This document shows positions 8,675 through 17,748 of a DNA stretch of 64,000 bases, in pieces. The DNA is taken from contig NZ_RCTF01000001.1 of assembly GCF_003667445.1 (NCBI RefSeq), positions 434,001-498,000 of the forward strand, in the 5' to 3' direction. Origin of the DNA: Xanthobacter tagetidis. Its GTDB lineage: Bacteria > Pseudomonadota > Alphaproteobacteria > Rhizobiales > Xanthobacteraceae. Positions within the stretch are counted from its first letter, which is position 1, and every line of letters starts with the position of its first letter. Position numbers and translations under genes: made by a program. Below the pieces are notes generated by a model. It was not told where the DNA came from and ran no database searches. It saw only the letters and a list, made by a program, of their open reading frames with translations.

Positions 8675-9391
8675 TCAGAGGGGCTTGGCGCTGCCGGTCA
8701 CGGCCGGAGCATTGGCGTTGGCCGCTCCGGGATGGGCCGGCGCCGACGCCGAGGTGGCGTCCGGGGTGGCCGCCGGCTCCGCGGGCTTCGGCTTGGGCTT
8801 CGGCCGGGCGGTGATGGCCTGCGCCATCGAGATCACCTCGGCATGCAGGCGCGGCGACTTCTCGATGTTGAAATGATCGATGCTGCCGGCGCCGTCGAGG
8901 TTGCGGTTGTCGAGCCGGCCCTTGAAGCCGGGGCCGGTGGCGAGGCGCTTTCCGTAGCCGTTGTTCGACTGGTAGTAGTTCACGAACCGCCCGCCCGAGG
9001 GGCCGATGCTGGTCACGCCGACCGGGTCGAAGGTGACGACGAGGCGCGGGGCGGCGCCGAGCGCGGTCAGGCGCTGCGCCATCTCGATGGCCGCGTCCGC
9101 ACCCAGCGAATGGCCGACGATGATGATGGGCGCGTTGCGGTTGGCGCGGCTCTCGGCCGCCGCTTGGTCCGCAAGCTGCGGCCACACGCCGTATTCATGA
9201 ACGGTTGCGGTGATGCCGCGCGCATTCAGCTTCTCGGCAAGGTCGTCCATGCCGAGCGAGAACACGTTGGCGAGCCCGCGCAGCAGGTAGACGTGGCCGG
9301 TCGTCTGCGCCGCGGCAGGCCCGGCCGCGAGGCCGGCCGACAGGAAAAGCGCGACGATCAGCGCGAAGGCAGAGCGCAGGGCTGACAGCAT
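8675..9391 (-). CDS. secreted alpha/beta-hydrolase (lipase/thioesterase-like)
   Basis: 238 residues from ATG 9391, which opens directly onto a signal peptide (LRSAFALIVALFLSAGLAAG, cleavage near AAA-QT). The mature part is a compact alpha/beta-hydrolase with the nucleophile elbow GHSLG in IIIVGHSLGADAAIEMA, a likely acidic residue in VVTFDPVG and a late histidine in SIDHFNI. The tail of about 40 residues is rich in proline, alanine and lysine and is low-complexity. Periplasmic esterase or lipase is the best guess; substrate unknown. A longer frame to 9544 exists but lacks a signal-peptide start and contains the promoter side. Confidence 0.75.
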   Translation of the reverse strand: MLSALRSAFALIVALFLSAGLAAGPAAAQTTGHVYLLRGLANVFSLGMDDLAEKLNARGITATVHEYGVWPQLADQAAAESRANRNAPIIIVGHSLGADAAIEMAQRLTALGAAPRLVVTFDPVGVTSIGPSGGRFVNYYQSNNGYGKRLATGPGFKGRLDNRNLDGAGSIDHFNIEKSPRLHAEVISMAQAITARPKPKPKPAEPAATPDATSASAPAHPGAANANAPAVTGSAKPL

Positions 9392-9643
9392 GAGTGACAC
9401 CGCTCCAGATGGCGTCCGAGTTCTGCCGTCAATCGCGCGCCGGGGCAACAGCCGAGTGTTTGCCGGGCGCAACAATCCCCAGCGGCAGCCTGATTTTACG
9501 CCGGCGGCGTTGCACATCTGCATCAATCCGCATATCCCACACAACCTCCGGAAACAGGTATCCGGGTAATAACAAGCTTAACTTGTGGTTGTGTATTTTG
9601 AGTCCCCTTCTGCGGTCCCTCAAGTCAGGATGAGGAGAATTGA

Positions 9644-9952
9644 GTGGGTTACGCCTATTGGGAAGATTCCCTTGTAGAAGAACGCGCACCGGGACAAAGG
9701 CGGGGCCAGCCGCTGGCCAATTTGGGATTCCGTAACGACAAGGATGACGAGCGGCGCAAGCCGGTGAACGGGCGCGCCGAATCACCCCTCAAGCCGCCTG
9801 GCGGCATTCTCATCGTCGCGCTCTTGTCCGGCGTTTCCGGCGCAATCATGGGCCTGCTCTTTGGAGGCCATGTGACGATCGCAATCGCCGCCCTCGTGAG
9901 TCTGACGCTCGGATTGGCCTTGGGCCTTTGGAGCCCTCGGACAGGCGACTGA
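9644..9952 (+). CDS. small hypothetical membrane protein
   Basis: 102 residues with a GTG start supported by GAGGAG six bases upstream. The first 50 residues are polar and charged; two hydrophobic segments follow (about 53-74, ILIVALLSGVSGAIMGLLFGG, and 77-96, TIAIAALVSLTLGLALGLW). It is probably a cytoplasm-facing two-helix inner-membrane protein. The gene and its 100-bp upstream region are clearly richer in A+T than the surroundings, which may mark a transferred or fast-evolving gene. I do not recognise the family. Confidence 0.6.
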   Translation: MGYAYWEDSLVEERAPGQRRGQPLANLGFRNDKDDERRKPVNGRAESPLKPPGGILIVALLSGVSGAIMGLLFGGHVTIAIAALVSLTLGLALGLWSPRTGD

Positions 9953-9971
9953 CCGACATCGGGCTGGGCGC

Positions 9972-10646
9972 TCAGCCCACCAGCAGGATGTGCAGGCTCC
10001 TCGGCCCGTGGGCGCCGAGGAGCAGGGTCTGCTCGATATCCGCCGAGCGCGAGGGGCCGGTGATCCAGTTCACGGTGCGCGGCAGCACCCCCGGCCCGAA
10101 CAGGACACGCACCCGGTCCCAGACGCTCTCGTAATCGGCGGCCACGTCGGCGGCATCGATCACCACCAGATGGTGGTCGGGCAGGAGGTTCAGCGTGCTG
10201 GGATTGTCGGGTCCCGAGAGCAGCACCAGCGTGCCCGATTCAGCGACCCCGGCATAAGCGTGGGAGAGGCCGACCAACTGGCGGCCGTCGGACGGGCCGA
10301 TCCAGACGTCGAGGTTGGGCTCGCGCTGCCACGGCAGGTCCGCCAGCCGCGGATCGGCGCCGCGCAGGATGCTGGACGGCAGGTTGCGCGCCCTGAGATA
10401 GGCGGCGATGGCGGAGGGCACCTCGTCGCGCGTTGCGAGGCGGTCGAGGCTCGCATCGGCGGCGCGCGCCATGGTCTCGAACAATGCGATCCGCTCATCC
10501 GGCGGCAACTGGGCGCGCTCCGGCAGCACGCCGCGCGGATGGCGGGCGATGCGCTCCTCGACCTCGAAGCGGCGCGGCGCCTCCTGCGAGGTGACGCCGA
10601 GCGCCCGGCGGATGGAGGCCATGACGGTGTCGCGGGAGGAGGTCAT
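9972..10646 (-). CDS. lutC: LutC, LUD-domain lactate utilisation protein
   Basis: 224 residues. Third component of the LutABC complex that oxidises L-lactate to pyruvate. A single LUD domain is visible with DVWIGPSDGRQLVGLSHAYAG, AESGTLVLLSGPDNPSTLNLLPD and the C-terminal TGPSRSADIEQTLLLGAHGP motif, which is diagnostic of this family. The ATG (10646) overlaps the lutB stop as ATGA, so translation is coupled. It ends 20 bp from the convergent small membrane gene. Confidence 0.92.
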   Translation of the reverse strand: MTSSRDTVMASIRRALGVTSQEAPRRFEVEERIARHPRGVLPERAQLPPDERIALFETMARAADASLDRLATRDEVPSAIAAYLRARNLPSSILRGADPRLADLPWQREPNLDVWIGPSDGRQLVGLSHAYAGVAESGTLVLLSGPDNPSTLNLLPDHHLVVIDAADVAADYESVWDRVRVLFGPGVLPRTVNWITGPSRSADIEQTLLLGAHGPRSLHILLVG

Positions 10647-12115
10647 GCGGCGTCTCCCCGCGCGGCTGCGGCCTCGGCGCGCGCCAGCGTCTCGCGCTCC
10701 TTGCGCTTGCGCCATTGCGCCTGGAAGGTGTCGCCCTCGGGCGCCGGGAAGTCGCGATACTTCGTCCAGCCGCCGGCGAGCGGAAGGCTGGAGAAGCGGC
10801 CCCTGGTCCGCCCCAGCAGCGCCAGCGCACCCATGGCAAGCCGCGTCGCCGGCCGGTAGAGCCAGCCGCGCCGGGCGAAGAAGCCCCAAACGCCGAGCCC
10901 GTAGCGCTGCGGCGCCGGGGTGAGGTGCCGCTCGAACTCCTTCTCGCGCCAGTGGCGCATGAGCTTCGGCAGCGGGATGCGCACCGGGCACACCTCCTCG
11001 CAGCGGCCGCAGAAGGTGGAGGCGTTGGGCAGGTTCGCGCCCTTCTCGATGCCGATCAGCGAGGGGGTGAGCACCGCGCCCATGGGGCCGGGATAGACCC
11101 AGCCGTAAGCGTGCCCGCCGATGGCGTGGTAGACCGGGCAATGGTTCATGCAGGCGCCGCAGCGGATGCAGCGGAGCATCTCGCGCAGCTGGCCGGCGAG
11201 CATGCCGGAGCGGCCGTTGTCGAGGATCACCACGTGGTACTCGCCGGGGCCGTCCGCATCGCCGGCGCGGCGCGGTCCGGTGGAGAAGGTGGTGTAGACG
11301 CTCATCTCCTGCCCGGTGGCCGAGCGCGCCAGCACGCGCAGAAGCTGGCTCACGTCCTCCAGGGTCGGCACCAGCTTCTCGATCGAGGCGAGCACCACAT
11401 GGGCCTTCGGCAAAGTCTGGGTGAGGTCGCCGTTGCCCTCGTTGGTTACGATGATGGAGGTGCCGGTCTCCGCCACCAGGAAGTTCGCGCCCGTCACGCC
11501 CACGTCCGCCGCCAGGAAGCGCTGGCGCAGCTTGCCGCGCGCCTCGGCGAGCAGCGAGGTGGGCTCGGAGAGGTCGCGCTCGGGCGGCAGGTCCGCATGC
11601 ACGCGGCGGAAGTCCGCCTCCACCTGGTCCTTGGTGAGGTGGATGGCGGGGGCGATGATGTGGGACGGCGCCTCGCCGCGAATCTGGATCAGATATTCGC
11701 CGAGGTCGGTCTCCACCGGCTCGATGCCGCGCGCGGCGAGGTGATCGTTGAGGCCGATCTCCTCTGAGATCATGGTCTTGCCCTTGGTCACCGTCTTCGC
11801 GCCGAGGCGCCTGCAGATGTCGGTGACGATGTCGCGCGCCTCGGCCGCGTCCACGGCGAAATGCACGTGGCCACCCATCTCCTTCACCTTGGCCTCGAAG
11901 CGCTCCATGTAGAGATCGAGATGGGCGAGGGTGTGGTTCTTGATGTCCCGCGCGCTGTCGCGCAGGGCCTCGAACTCCGGCATCTTGTCGGCCGCGCCGA
12001 GGCGCCGGGAGATGAAGCCCGGCCCGACTTTCGCGAGCGCGGTCTGCAGGTTCACGTCGTCCAGCGCGTGGGCGACGTTCTGCTTGAAGGCGGGCGAAGT
12101 GATCTCGACGCTCAT
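10643..12115 (-). CDS. lutB: LutB, iron-sulfur LUD-domain lactate oxidation protein
   Basis: 490 residues. N-terminal LUD domain to about residue 300 (KGKTMISEEIGLN, GVTGANFLVAETGTSIIVTNEGNG), then a ferredoxin-like region with CIRCGACMNHCP and CGRCEEVCPVRIPLPKL, and a C-terminal DUF3390-like tail. This is the typical LutB layout. It lies 4 bp after lutA and overlaps lutC by 4 bp. No GntR-type lactate regulator or lactate permease is adjacent, so regulation is not visible here. Confidence 0.93.
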   Translation of the reverse strand: MSVEITSPAFKQNVAHALDDVNLQTALAKVGPGFISRRLGAADKMPEFEALRDSARDIKNHTLAHLDLYMERFEAKVKEMGGHVHFAVDAAEARDIVTDICRRLGAKTVTKGKTMISEEIGLNDHLAARGIEPVETDLGEYLIQIRGEAPSHIIAPAIHLTKDQVEADFRRVHADLPPERDLSEPTSLLAEARGKLRQRFLAADVGVTGANFLVAETGTSIIVTNEGNGDLTQTLPKAHVVLASIEKLVPTLEDVSQLLRVLARSATGQEMSVYTTFSTGPRRAGDADGPGEYHVVILDNGRSGMLAGQLREMLRCIRCGACMNHCPVYHAIGGHAYGWVYPGPMGAVLTPSLIGIEKGANLPNASTFCGRCEEVCPVRIPLPKLMRHWREKEFERHLTPAPQRYGLGVWGFFARRGWLYRPATRLAMGALALLGRTRGRFSSLPLAGGWTKYRDFPAPEGDTFQAQWRKRKERETLARAEAAAARGDAA

Positions 12116-12119
12116 GGGG

Positions 12120-12923
12120 TCACGCCTTCCCGGAAGGGGCCGGCTCGCCGATGGCCGGGCCGTCGCCCATGCCGGCGAGCACCTCGGCCACGTGGCGCGC
12201 GCGCACCGGGCTGCCCCGGCGCTGGAGCTTGCCGGCCATGTTCATGAGGCAGCCGAGGTCGCCCGCCAGCAGGGTTCCGGCGCCGGTCGCGTCGATATGG
12301 TCGGCCTTCTTGCCGACGATGGCGTCGGACACCTGCGGGTACTTCACGCAGAAGGTGCCGCCGAAGCCGCAGCAGGTGTCCGCCTCGCCCATCTCCACCA
12401 GCGAGAGGCCGTCCACCGTGGCGAGCAGCGCCCGCGGCTGGCGCTTCACACCAAGCTCGCGCAGGCCCGAGCAGCTGTCGTGATAGGTGACGGTGCCCTC
12501 ATAGGCGGCCGCGACGCGGGCGACGCCGCGCACATCCACCAAGAACGAGACCAGCTCGAACACCTTGGCGCAGAAGCGGTCCACCCGGCCCATCCAGTCG
12601 GGATCGCCGACGAACAGCTCGGGGTAATGCGCCTTGATCATCCCGGCGCACGAGCCCGAGGGCGCCACCACATAATCATAGCCCTCGAACGCGACGATCA
12701 CCTGCTCTGCAAGCGCGCGGGAGGTGGCGCGGTCGCCGGAATTGAACGCCGGCTGGCCGCAGCAGGTCTGGCGCGGCACGTCCACCTCGCAGCCGGCCTC
12801 CTCCAGCAGCTTGGCCGCGGCGAAGCCCACCGAGGGGCGCAGCGTGTCCACCAGGCAGGTGCAGAACAGGCCGACGCGGGGCGTCTTGCCTGCGTCCGTC
12901 TCGGTCGGGGAAGCTGGATGCAT
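12120..12923 (-). CDS. lutA: LutA, cysteine-rich lactate oxidation protein
   Basis: 267 residues from ATG 12923, chosen because AAGG stands seven bases before it; another in-frame ATG is 18 bp upstream. Two CCG domains: CTCLVDTLRP with QTCCGQPAFNSGD, and HDSCSGLRELG with DTCCGFGGTFCVKYP, the electron-transfer cysteines of LutA. First gene of lutABC. The 137-bp region upstream should hold the operon promoter. Confidence 0.92.
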   Translation of the reverse strand: MHPASPTETDAGKTPRVGLFCTCLVDTLRPSVGFAAAKLLEEAGCEVDVPRQTCCGQPAFNSGDRATSRALAEQVIVAFEGYDYVVAPSGSCAGMIKAHYPELFVGDPDWMGRVDRFCAKVFELVSFLVDVRGVARVAAAYEGTVTYHDSCSGLRELGVKRQPRALLATVDGLSLVEMGEADTCCGFGGTFCVKYPQVSDAIVGKKADHIDATGAGTLLAGDLGCLMNMAGKLQRRGSPVRARHVAEVLAGMGDGPAIGEPAPSGKA

Positions 12924-13060
12924 GGGGGACCTTAGGACCATTGAGCCGGGACCGGGGACGCGAGCGGCACCTGCGGCGCGGGGCCCCGCTCCTTAGAATG
13001 ATCCTATAGCACCGGACCGCCGCCTGCGGAAAGCGAGCGGATGGGCGCAGCTCCCGCGCG

Positions 13061-13603
13061 TCACGGCGCGATCTCGATCACCGCGCCCGGCGCGAGGCGC
13101 TCCACGAGCCGGCGCAGATCGCCCCGCGTCAGCGCCACGCAGCCCTCGGTGGCGGAAAATCCCGGCCGCGCCGCGTGGATGAACACCGCCGAGCCGTGCC
13201 CCGCGACGCGCGGCCGGGTGTTGTGGTCGATCACCAGCACGAGGTCATAAAGCGCGTCGTCGCGCCACATGCGCTCATGGGAGGTCGCGACCGGCAGCGC
13301 GACCGGGCGGTTGTAGCGCCGGTCCGCGGGATCATCGCTCCAGCCGTCCCCGGGCCGGATGGCGGCGAGCGGCAGGCGCGTCTTCGGCCGCGCCATGCGG
13401 TCGGGCCGATAGAGCGCCCTCAGGATGCGGTAGCGGCCGACCGGGGTGCGGCCATCCCCTTCCCGCTTGCGCACGGCGGGGCCGGCGCGGCCGAGCGCCA
13501 CGGGAATGGCGCGTCCGCCGGCGATCAACAGTCCGAAATGACGGGCGCCGGGCCGGCGGCGCACGAGGAGGCGTGAGATGCCCACAGGATGTTCACCCTT
13601 CAT
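13061..13603 (-). CDS. L,D-transpeptidase (YkuD domain), without signal peptide
   Basis: 180 residues. The YkuD catalytic block is clear: a central histidine in the HGSAVFIHAAR stretch and the catalytic cysteine in SATEGCVALTRGDL. Family members form 3-3 cross-links in peptidoglycan or attach proteins to it. This one resembles the short alphaproteobacterial version (GDGRTPVGRYRILRALYRPDR) with no obvious signal peptide or substrate-binding domain, so export is unclear. The start is uncertain; ATG 13603 has no convincing ribosome site. A second YkuD protein is encoded at 39542-39985. Confidence 0.82.
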   Translation of the reverse strand: MKGEHPVGISRLLVRRRPGARHFGLLIAGGRAIPVALGRAGPAVRKREGDGRTPVGRYRILRALYRPDRMARPKTRLPLAAIRPGDGWSDDPADRRYNRPVALPVATSHERMWRDDALYDLVLVIDHNTRPRVAGHGSAVFIHAARPGFSATEGCVALTRGDLRRLVERLAPGAVIEIAP

Positions 13604-13716
13604 ACCGCATCAATTTACCTATAAAGCTCGCCCCAAGCGCCGGGAAATTTGCATGCGCGCTCCGGCATGCTGTACTTGCGCGATTCGCGCGCCTCACAGG
13701 GCGCAGGAGGATTGAC

Positions 13717-14403
13717 ATGGCCAACGCCTGGAAAATCCTGGTGGTCGAGGACGACCCGGAGCTGCGCGACGCCCTCGTCGAGCAGTTGACGATCCAGGAG
13801 GAGTTCGAGCCGGTGCCGGCAGAGACCGCCCAGGCGGCCATCGAGACCGCCAAGAACGGCGCCATCGACATCGTCATCATGGACGTGGGCCTGCCTGACA
13901 TGGACGGCCGCGAGGCGGTGCGGCACATGCGCCGCAACGGCTTCAAGGCGCCGATCCTGATGCTGACCGGCCACGACACCGACAGCGACACCATCATGGG
14001 CCTGGAGGCGGGGGCGAACGACTACATCGTCAAGCCGTTCCGCTTCGCGGTGCTGCTGGCGCGCCTGCGGGCGCAGATGCGCTCGCACGAGGCGAGCGAG
14101 GACGCGGTGTTCGCCATCGGCCCCTATTCCTTCCGGCCCGGCGCCAAGCTGCTGCTCACCGAGCGCGGCTCGAAGATCCGCCTGACCGAGAAGGAAACCG
14201 CGATCCTGCGCTACCTCTACCGCGCCGGGAAGACGCCGGTGCCGCGCGAGACGCTGCTGCAGGAGGTCTGGGGCTACAATTCCGGCGTCACCACCCACAC
14301 GCTCGAAACCCACATCTACCGCCTGCGGCAGAAGATCGAGCCCGATCCCTCCAATCCCACGCTTCTTGCCACCCAGGCCGGGGGATACAAGCTCGTTCCC
14401 TGA
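13717..14403 (+). CDS. OmpR/PhoB-type response regulator, orphan
   Basis: 228 residues from ATG 13717, preceded by CAGGAGG. Receiver domain at 1-120 with the acidic pair in VVEDD, phosphoacceptor aspartate in IVIMDVGLPDMDG, threonine in MLTGHD and lysine in IVKPF. The C-terminal winged helix runs from about 130 to 227 (RLTEKETAILRYLYR, THTLETHIYRLRQKIE, GGYKLVP). No histidine kinase gene is adjacent. A stand-alone cyclic-nucleotide-binding protein follows 42 bp downstream and probably shares its transcript, which suggests a shared signalling role. Confidence 0.9.
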   Translation: MANAWKILVVEDDPELRDALVEQLTIQEEFEPVPAETAQAAIETAKNGAIDIVIMDVGLPDMDGREAVRHMRRNGFKAPILMLTGHDTDSDTIMGLEAGANDYIVKPFRFAVLLARLRAQMRSHEASEDAVFAIGPYSFRPGAKLLLTERGSKIRLTEKETAILRYLYRAGKTPVPRETLLQEVWGYNSGVTTHTLETHIYRLRQKIEPDPSNPTLLATQAGGYKLVP

Positions 14404-14445
14404 GCAGAAGGCCGCCCCGATGCCCGCCCGCCGAAAGAACCGCCC

Positions 14446-14928
14446 TTGAGCCTGGAGACGGACATCGCCCTGCTCCGGCAGGTGCCCACGTTCGACATCC
14501 TGAACGGGGAGGCGCTGCGCATCCTCGCCATCAGCTCCGAGCAGAAGGTGCTCGCCGAGGGCGACGTGCTGTTCAAGGCCGGGGACGACGCCGACTGCGC
14601 CTATGTGCTGGCCTCCGGGCTGCTCCACTTCATCCGCGAGAAGGAGGGCGTGGAGCCGGAGCTTCTGCACGCCCTGGAGCCGGTGGCGCTGATCGGCGAG
14701 ACCTCGCTCATCCTTGCCAACAAGCGGCCCGCGACGGCGGTGGCGGCAGCGCCGTGCGTGCTCATGCGCCTGTCGCGCTCCACCTTCGTGCGCACGCTGG
14801 AAGGCTTCCCGGACGTGGCGCAGCGCATGCGCAAGATGTTCGCGGCGCGCCTCGAGGCGACCCTCGGCGCGCTCGGCACCGTCGCCGCGCGGCTGGAGAG
14901 CGAGGGCCTCGGTCCGCGCCGCCGCTGA
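14446..14928 (+). CDS. stand-alone cyclic-nucleotide-binding-domain protein
   Basis: 160 residues with a TTG start. It is a single CAP-like beta-roll: LLRQVPTFDILNGEALRILA, EGDVLFKAGDDADCAYVLASG, then ALIGETSLILANKRPATAVAA in the place of the phosphate-binding cassette. The usual R in the cassette is present (KRPATAVAA). There is no C-terminal helix-turn-helix, only a helical tail, so it is not a transcription factor by itself. It lies in tandem with the orphan response regulator and may sense cAMP or act through protein contact. Confidence 0.75.
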   Translation: MSLETDIALLRQVPTFDILNGEALRILAISSEQKVLAEGDVLFKAGDDADCAYVLASGLLHFIREKEGVEPELLHALEPVALIGETSLILANKRPATAVAAAPCVLMRLSRSTFVRTLEGFPDVAQRMRKMFAARLEATLGALGTVAARLESEGLGPRRR

Positions 14929-14940
14929 GGCCGTCCGGCT

Positions 14941-16002
14941 TCAGGCGTTCCAGAACGCCTTCATCTCGTCGCCGTCGGCGAGACCGCGCTCATGGCCGTT
15001 CTTCAGGCACGGCTCGATCCATTTCGGATCCATCAGGCTGTCCACGAACGTGACGCCGGGCAGAAGGCCCACCACCTTCAGCACCGTCTTCGTGCCCTGG
15101 CTCTCCAGGGTGGCGACCTCCGCGTCGAGCGTGTTGGGCAGGCCTGAGGTGCGCAGGCCCACCTTTACCGCATCGGCGCCGCCGTCGGAGAGCGAGATGA
15201 CGAGCGCCCGCGCGACGCCGGCGACCACGTCCGCATGGGTGCTGGTCTGGCAGATGCCGCCATCCATGCACAGGCGGTTCTTCAGCCAGATCGGACCCAT
15301 CGAGCCGGGAAGCGAAGAGCTGGCGGCGCAGGCGACGTTGATCGGGATGCCGTCCGCGGCCGACACCACGAGGCGCTCGCCGGTGTAGCAATCGTTGGCG
15401 GTGGTGTGGAGCTTGGGCGACGGCCAGTCCGCTTCGCCGATCAGGTGCCGCACCGTGGTCGGATACTGGCCGCCGCCAGCCGGATTGCGCGCGGCCATCG
15501 CGGTACGACCGATCGCCTGGATGGTGGCCGGATCGGCCTGCGTCGCGCCGTTCGCGGCGGCGCGGGCGCGCAGCTGGCTGGGATTGGGCGCCTGGGTCGG
15601 GATCAGGTCCGCGAACAGCCCCGGAAACCGGCCGAGGAAGCTCAATTCCGCCGAAAGCCGCCAGAGGTGGCCGCCCATCAGCGCGGCGCCCATCACCGAA
15701 CCGGCGGACGTGCCGACCACGATGTCGGCGGTGGCGAGATCGACGCCCTTGGTCTTCAGGCCGTGGAAATAGCCGGCCATCCATGACGCGAGATAGGCCC
15801 CGCCGCCGCCGAGCACCAGGCCGCGCTCTTTGCCGGCGCCGAGGCGCGGCTCATAGGGGATGGGATGGGCAAGGCCGTCGTCCCAGGCGCCGGCCGGCAC
15901 CGCGGGGGCGGGCGCCGCACCGCCCGGAGCCCCCTGCGCTCGCGCCTCGCCGGCCACGAGCGCGGCCGCGCCCAACGCCAATATGTCTCGCCGCCGCATC
16001 AT
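14941..16002 (-). CDS. exported patatin-like phospholipase
   Basis: 353 residues. ATG 16002 is preceded by GGGAGG; the N-terminus MMRRRDILALGAAALVAGEA resembles a Tat-type signal (RRRD followed by a hydrophobic run). Catalytic features of the patatin fold are all present: oxyanion loop GGGGAYLASW near residue 65, nucleophile in GTSAGS, and aspartate in CMDGGI. Patatins hydrolyse acyl esters of phospholipids. Converges on the cyclic-nucleotide-binding gene with 12 bp between. Substrate and cell location beyond export are not known. Confidence 0.85.
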   Translation of the reverse strand: MMRRRDILALGAAALVAGEARAQGAPGGAAPAPAVPAGAWDDGLAHPIPYEPRLGAGKERGLVLGGGGAYLASWMAGYFHGLKTKGVDLATADIVVGTSAGSVMGAALMGGHLWRLSAELSFLGRFPGLFADLIPTQAPNPSQLRARAAANGATQADPATIQAIGRTAMAARNPAGGGQYPTTVRHLIGEADWPSPKLHTTANDCYTGERLVVSAADGIPINVACAASSSLPGSMGPIWLKNRLCMDGGICQTSTHADVVAGVARALVISLSDGGADAVKVGLRTSGLPNTLDAEVATLESQGTKTVLKVVGLLPGVTFVDSLMDPKWIEPCLKNGHERGLADGDEMKAFWNA

Positions 16003-16124
16003 CCCGGCCTCCCTTGAATACTCCCTCGGCAGGATACAGCCCTTGCCGCCGAAGGCGAGCGCGAACCGCCCCCCATTGAACGGACGCAACTCGGAAACGG
16101 TCAAGGAATCAATTGGATACCGCA

Positions 16125-16946
16125 TCACCCGAAGGTGAGGGCCACCGGCACGTGGTCGGAGGGCTTCTGCCAGGAGCGGGCTTCCTTCAGCACCGTCATG
16201 GCGCGGGCACGGGGCGCCAGCGAGCGGCTCGCCCAGACGTGATCCAGGCGGCGGCCGCGGTCGTTCACGGTCGGGTCGGGCGAGCGGTAGCTCCACCAGG
16301 TGAACAGCTTCTCGGCCGGCGGCACCATGTCCCGCATCACGTCCACCCAGGGGCCGGACGCCTGGAAGGCGCCGAGCTTCTCGACCTCCACCGGGGTATG
16401 GCTGACCACGGTGAGGAGCTGGCGGTGGCTCCAGACGTCGGTCTCCAGCGGCGCGATGTTGAGGTCGCCCACCACCACCGCATGGCGGTCGGGATCCGCC
16501 GCGTCGGCGCGCAGGGTCGGCCACGCCGTCACCTCGTCGAGGAACGAGAGCTTGTGGGCGAACTTGGGGTTCAGCTCCGGGTCCGGCACGTCGCCGCCGG
16601 CGGGGACGTAGAAGTTATGCACCGTCACCGGCTTGCCGAGCCCGGCCTCGGGGCCGAGCGTGACGCTCACATGGCGCGCATCGCCCTTGCCGCAGAACTC
16701 GCCGCGGCCGATGTCCACGAAGGGATGGCGCGAGAACGTCGCAACCCCGTGCCAGCCCTTCTGCCCGTTGAGCGCGATGTGCTCGAAGCCCATGTCGCGG
16801 ATGGCGTTGAGCGGGAACTTGTCGTCCTGGCACTTGGTCTCCTGCAGGCACAGCACGTCCGGCTTCAGCCGCTCCACCACCTCGCGCACGATGGGCAGGC
16901 GGATGCGCACCGAATTGATGTTCCAGGTGCAGACGGTGAGGGACAA
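16125..16946 (-). CDS. xthA: exodeoxyribonuclease III
   Basis: 273 residues from TTG 16946, which gives the family N-terminus (MSLTVCTWNINSVRIRL); the frame is open further but the extra residues are unlike Xth. Motifs of the AP-endonuclease family: CTWNINS, CLQETKCQDDKFP, HNFYVPAGGD, VVGDLNIAPLETDVW, and the C-terminal RRLDHVWAS and PSDHVPVALTF. It cuts at abasic sites and digests 3' ends during base-excision repair. It follows cbbE by 109 bp on the same strand but is functionally unrelated to that operon. Confidence 0.92.
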   Translation of the reverse strand: MSLTVCTWNINSVRIRLPIVREVVERLKPDVLCLQETKCQDDKFPLNAIRDMGFEHIALNGQKGWHGVATFSRHPFVDIGRGEFCGKGDARHVSVTLGPEAGLGKPVTVHNFYVPAGGDVPDPELNPKFAHKLSFLDEVTAWPTLRADAADPDRHAVVVGDLNIAPLETDVWSHRQLLTVVSHTPVEVEKLGAFQASGPWVDVMRDMVPPAEKLFTWWSYRSPDPTVNDRGRRLDHVWASRSLAPRARAMTVLKEARSWQKPSDHVPVALTFG

Positions 16947-17055
16947 GGCGGAGCGCTGTTCCGGTATCGGGAGGAGGGTCCCAAGCCTTAGCCGCCTCGC
17001 CGGCAAGGTGCAAGGCGGCAGCTTCGATCCCGCCGGGGGCGATGGCCGGCGCCGC

Positions 17056-17748
17056 TCAAGCCGGCAGAGCGGCGCCGAGGCCCACCGCGATCTGGGCCGT
17101 CATGGCGGCGATGATCGCGCCATAGTCGCCGGCGCCGAAAATGGCACTGCCGGCGACGAAGGTGTCCGCCCCCGCGGCGGCGATGGCGGCGATGTTGTCC
17201 ACTTTCACCCCGCCATCCACCTCCAGGCGGACGTCGCGGCCCGACGCGTCGATCAGAGCCCGGATGCGGGTGAGCTTGCCGAGCGCGCCGGGAATGAAGG
17301 CCTGCCCGCCGAAGCCGGGATTGACCGCCATGACCAGCACCAGATCCAGCTGGTCCAGCGTGTGGTCCAGGACCGAGAGCGGCGTCGCCGGATTGAGCAC
17401 GAGGCCCGCCTTCACGCCGCGGGAGCGGATGAGCTGGAGCGAGCGGTCCACGTGCTCGGACGCTTCCGGATGGAACGAGATGAGGTCGGCGCCCGCGTCC
17501 GCGAACGCCTCGATCATGGCGTCCACCGGCTTCACCATCAGATGCACGTCGATGGGCGCCGCCGTGAGCGGCCGCAGCGATTTGAGCACCAGCGGGCCGA
17601 TGGTGAGGTTGGGCACATAGTGGTTGTCCATCACGTCGAAATGGATCCACTGCGCCCCCGCCGCCAGCACGGCGTCCACCTCCGCGCCGAGCCGGGCGAA
17701 GTTGGCCGAGAGGATCGAGGGGGCAATGACGGGCGGCTGGCGGGCCAT
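17056..17748 (-). CDS. cbbE: ribulose-phosphate 3-epimerase (Calvin-cycle operon)
   Basis: 230 residues. Interconverts ribulose 5-phosphate and xylulose 5-phosphate in the Calvin cycle. TIM-barrel motifs: [30 protein letters not shown] (metal-binding His and Asp), [26 protein letters not shown] and VDGGV. ATG 17748 shares one base with the cbbA stop (TGATG), so translation is coupled; an upstream ATG at 17772 inside cbbA is less likely. Last gene of the cbb operon. Confidence 0.95.
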   Translation of the reverse strand: MARQPPVIAPSILSANFARLGAEVDAVLAAGAQWIHFDVMDNHYVPNLTIGPLVLKSLRPLTAAPIDVHLMVKPVDAMIEAFADAGADLISFHPEASEHVDRSLQLIRSRGVKAGLVLNPATPLSVLDHTLDQLDLVLVMAVNPGFGGQAFIPGALGKLTRIRALIDASGRDVRLEVDGGVKVDNIAAIAAAGADTFVAGSAIFGAGDYGAIIAAMTAQIAVGLGAALPA

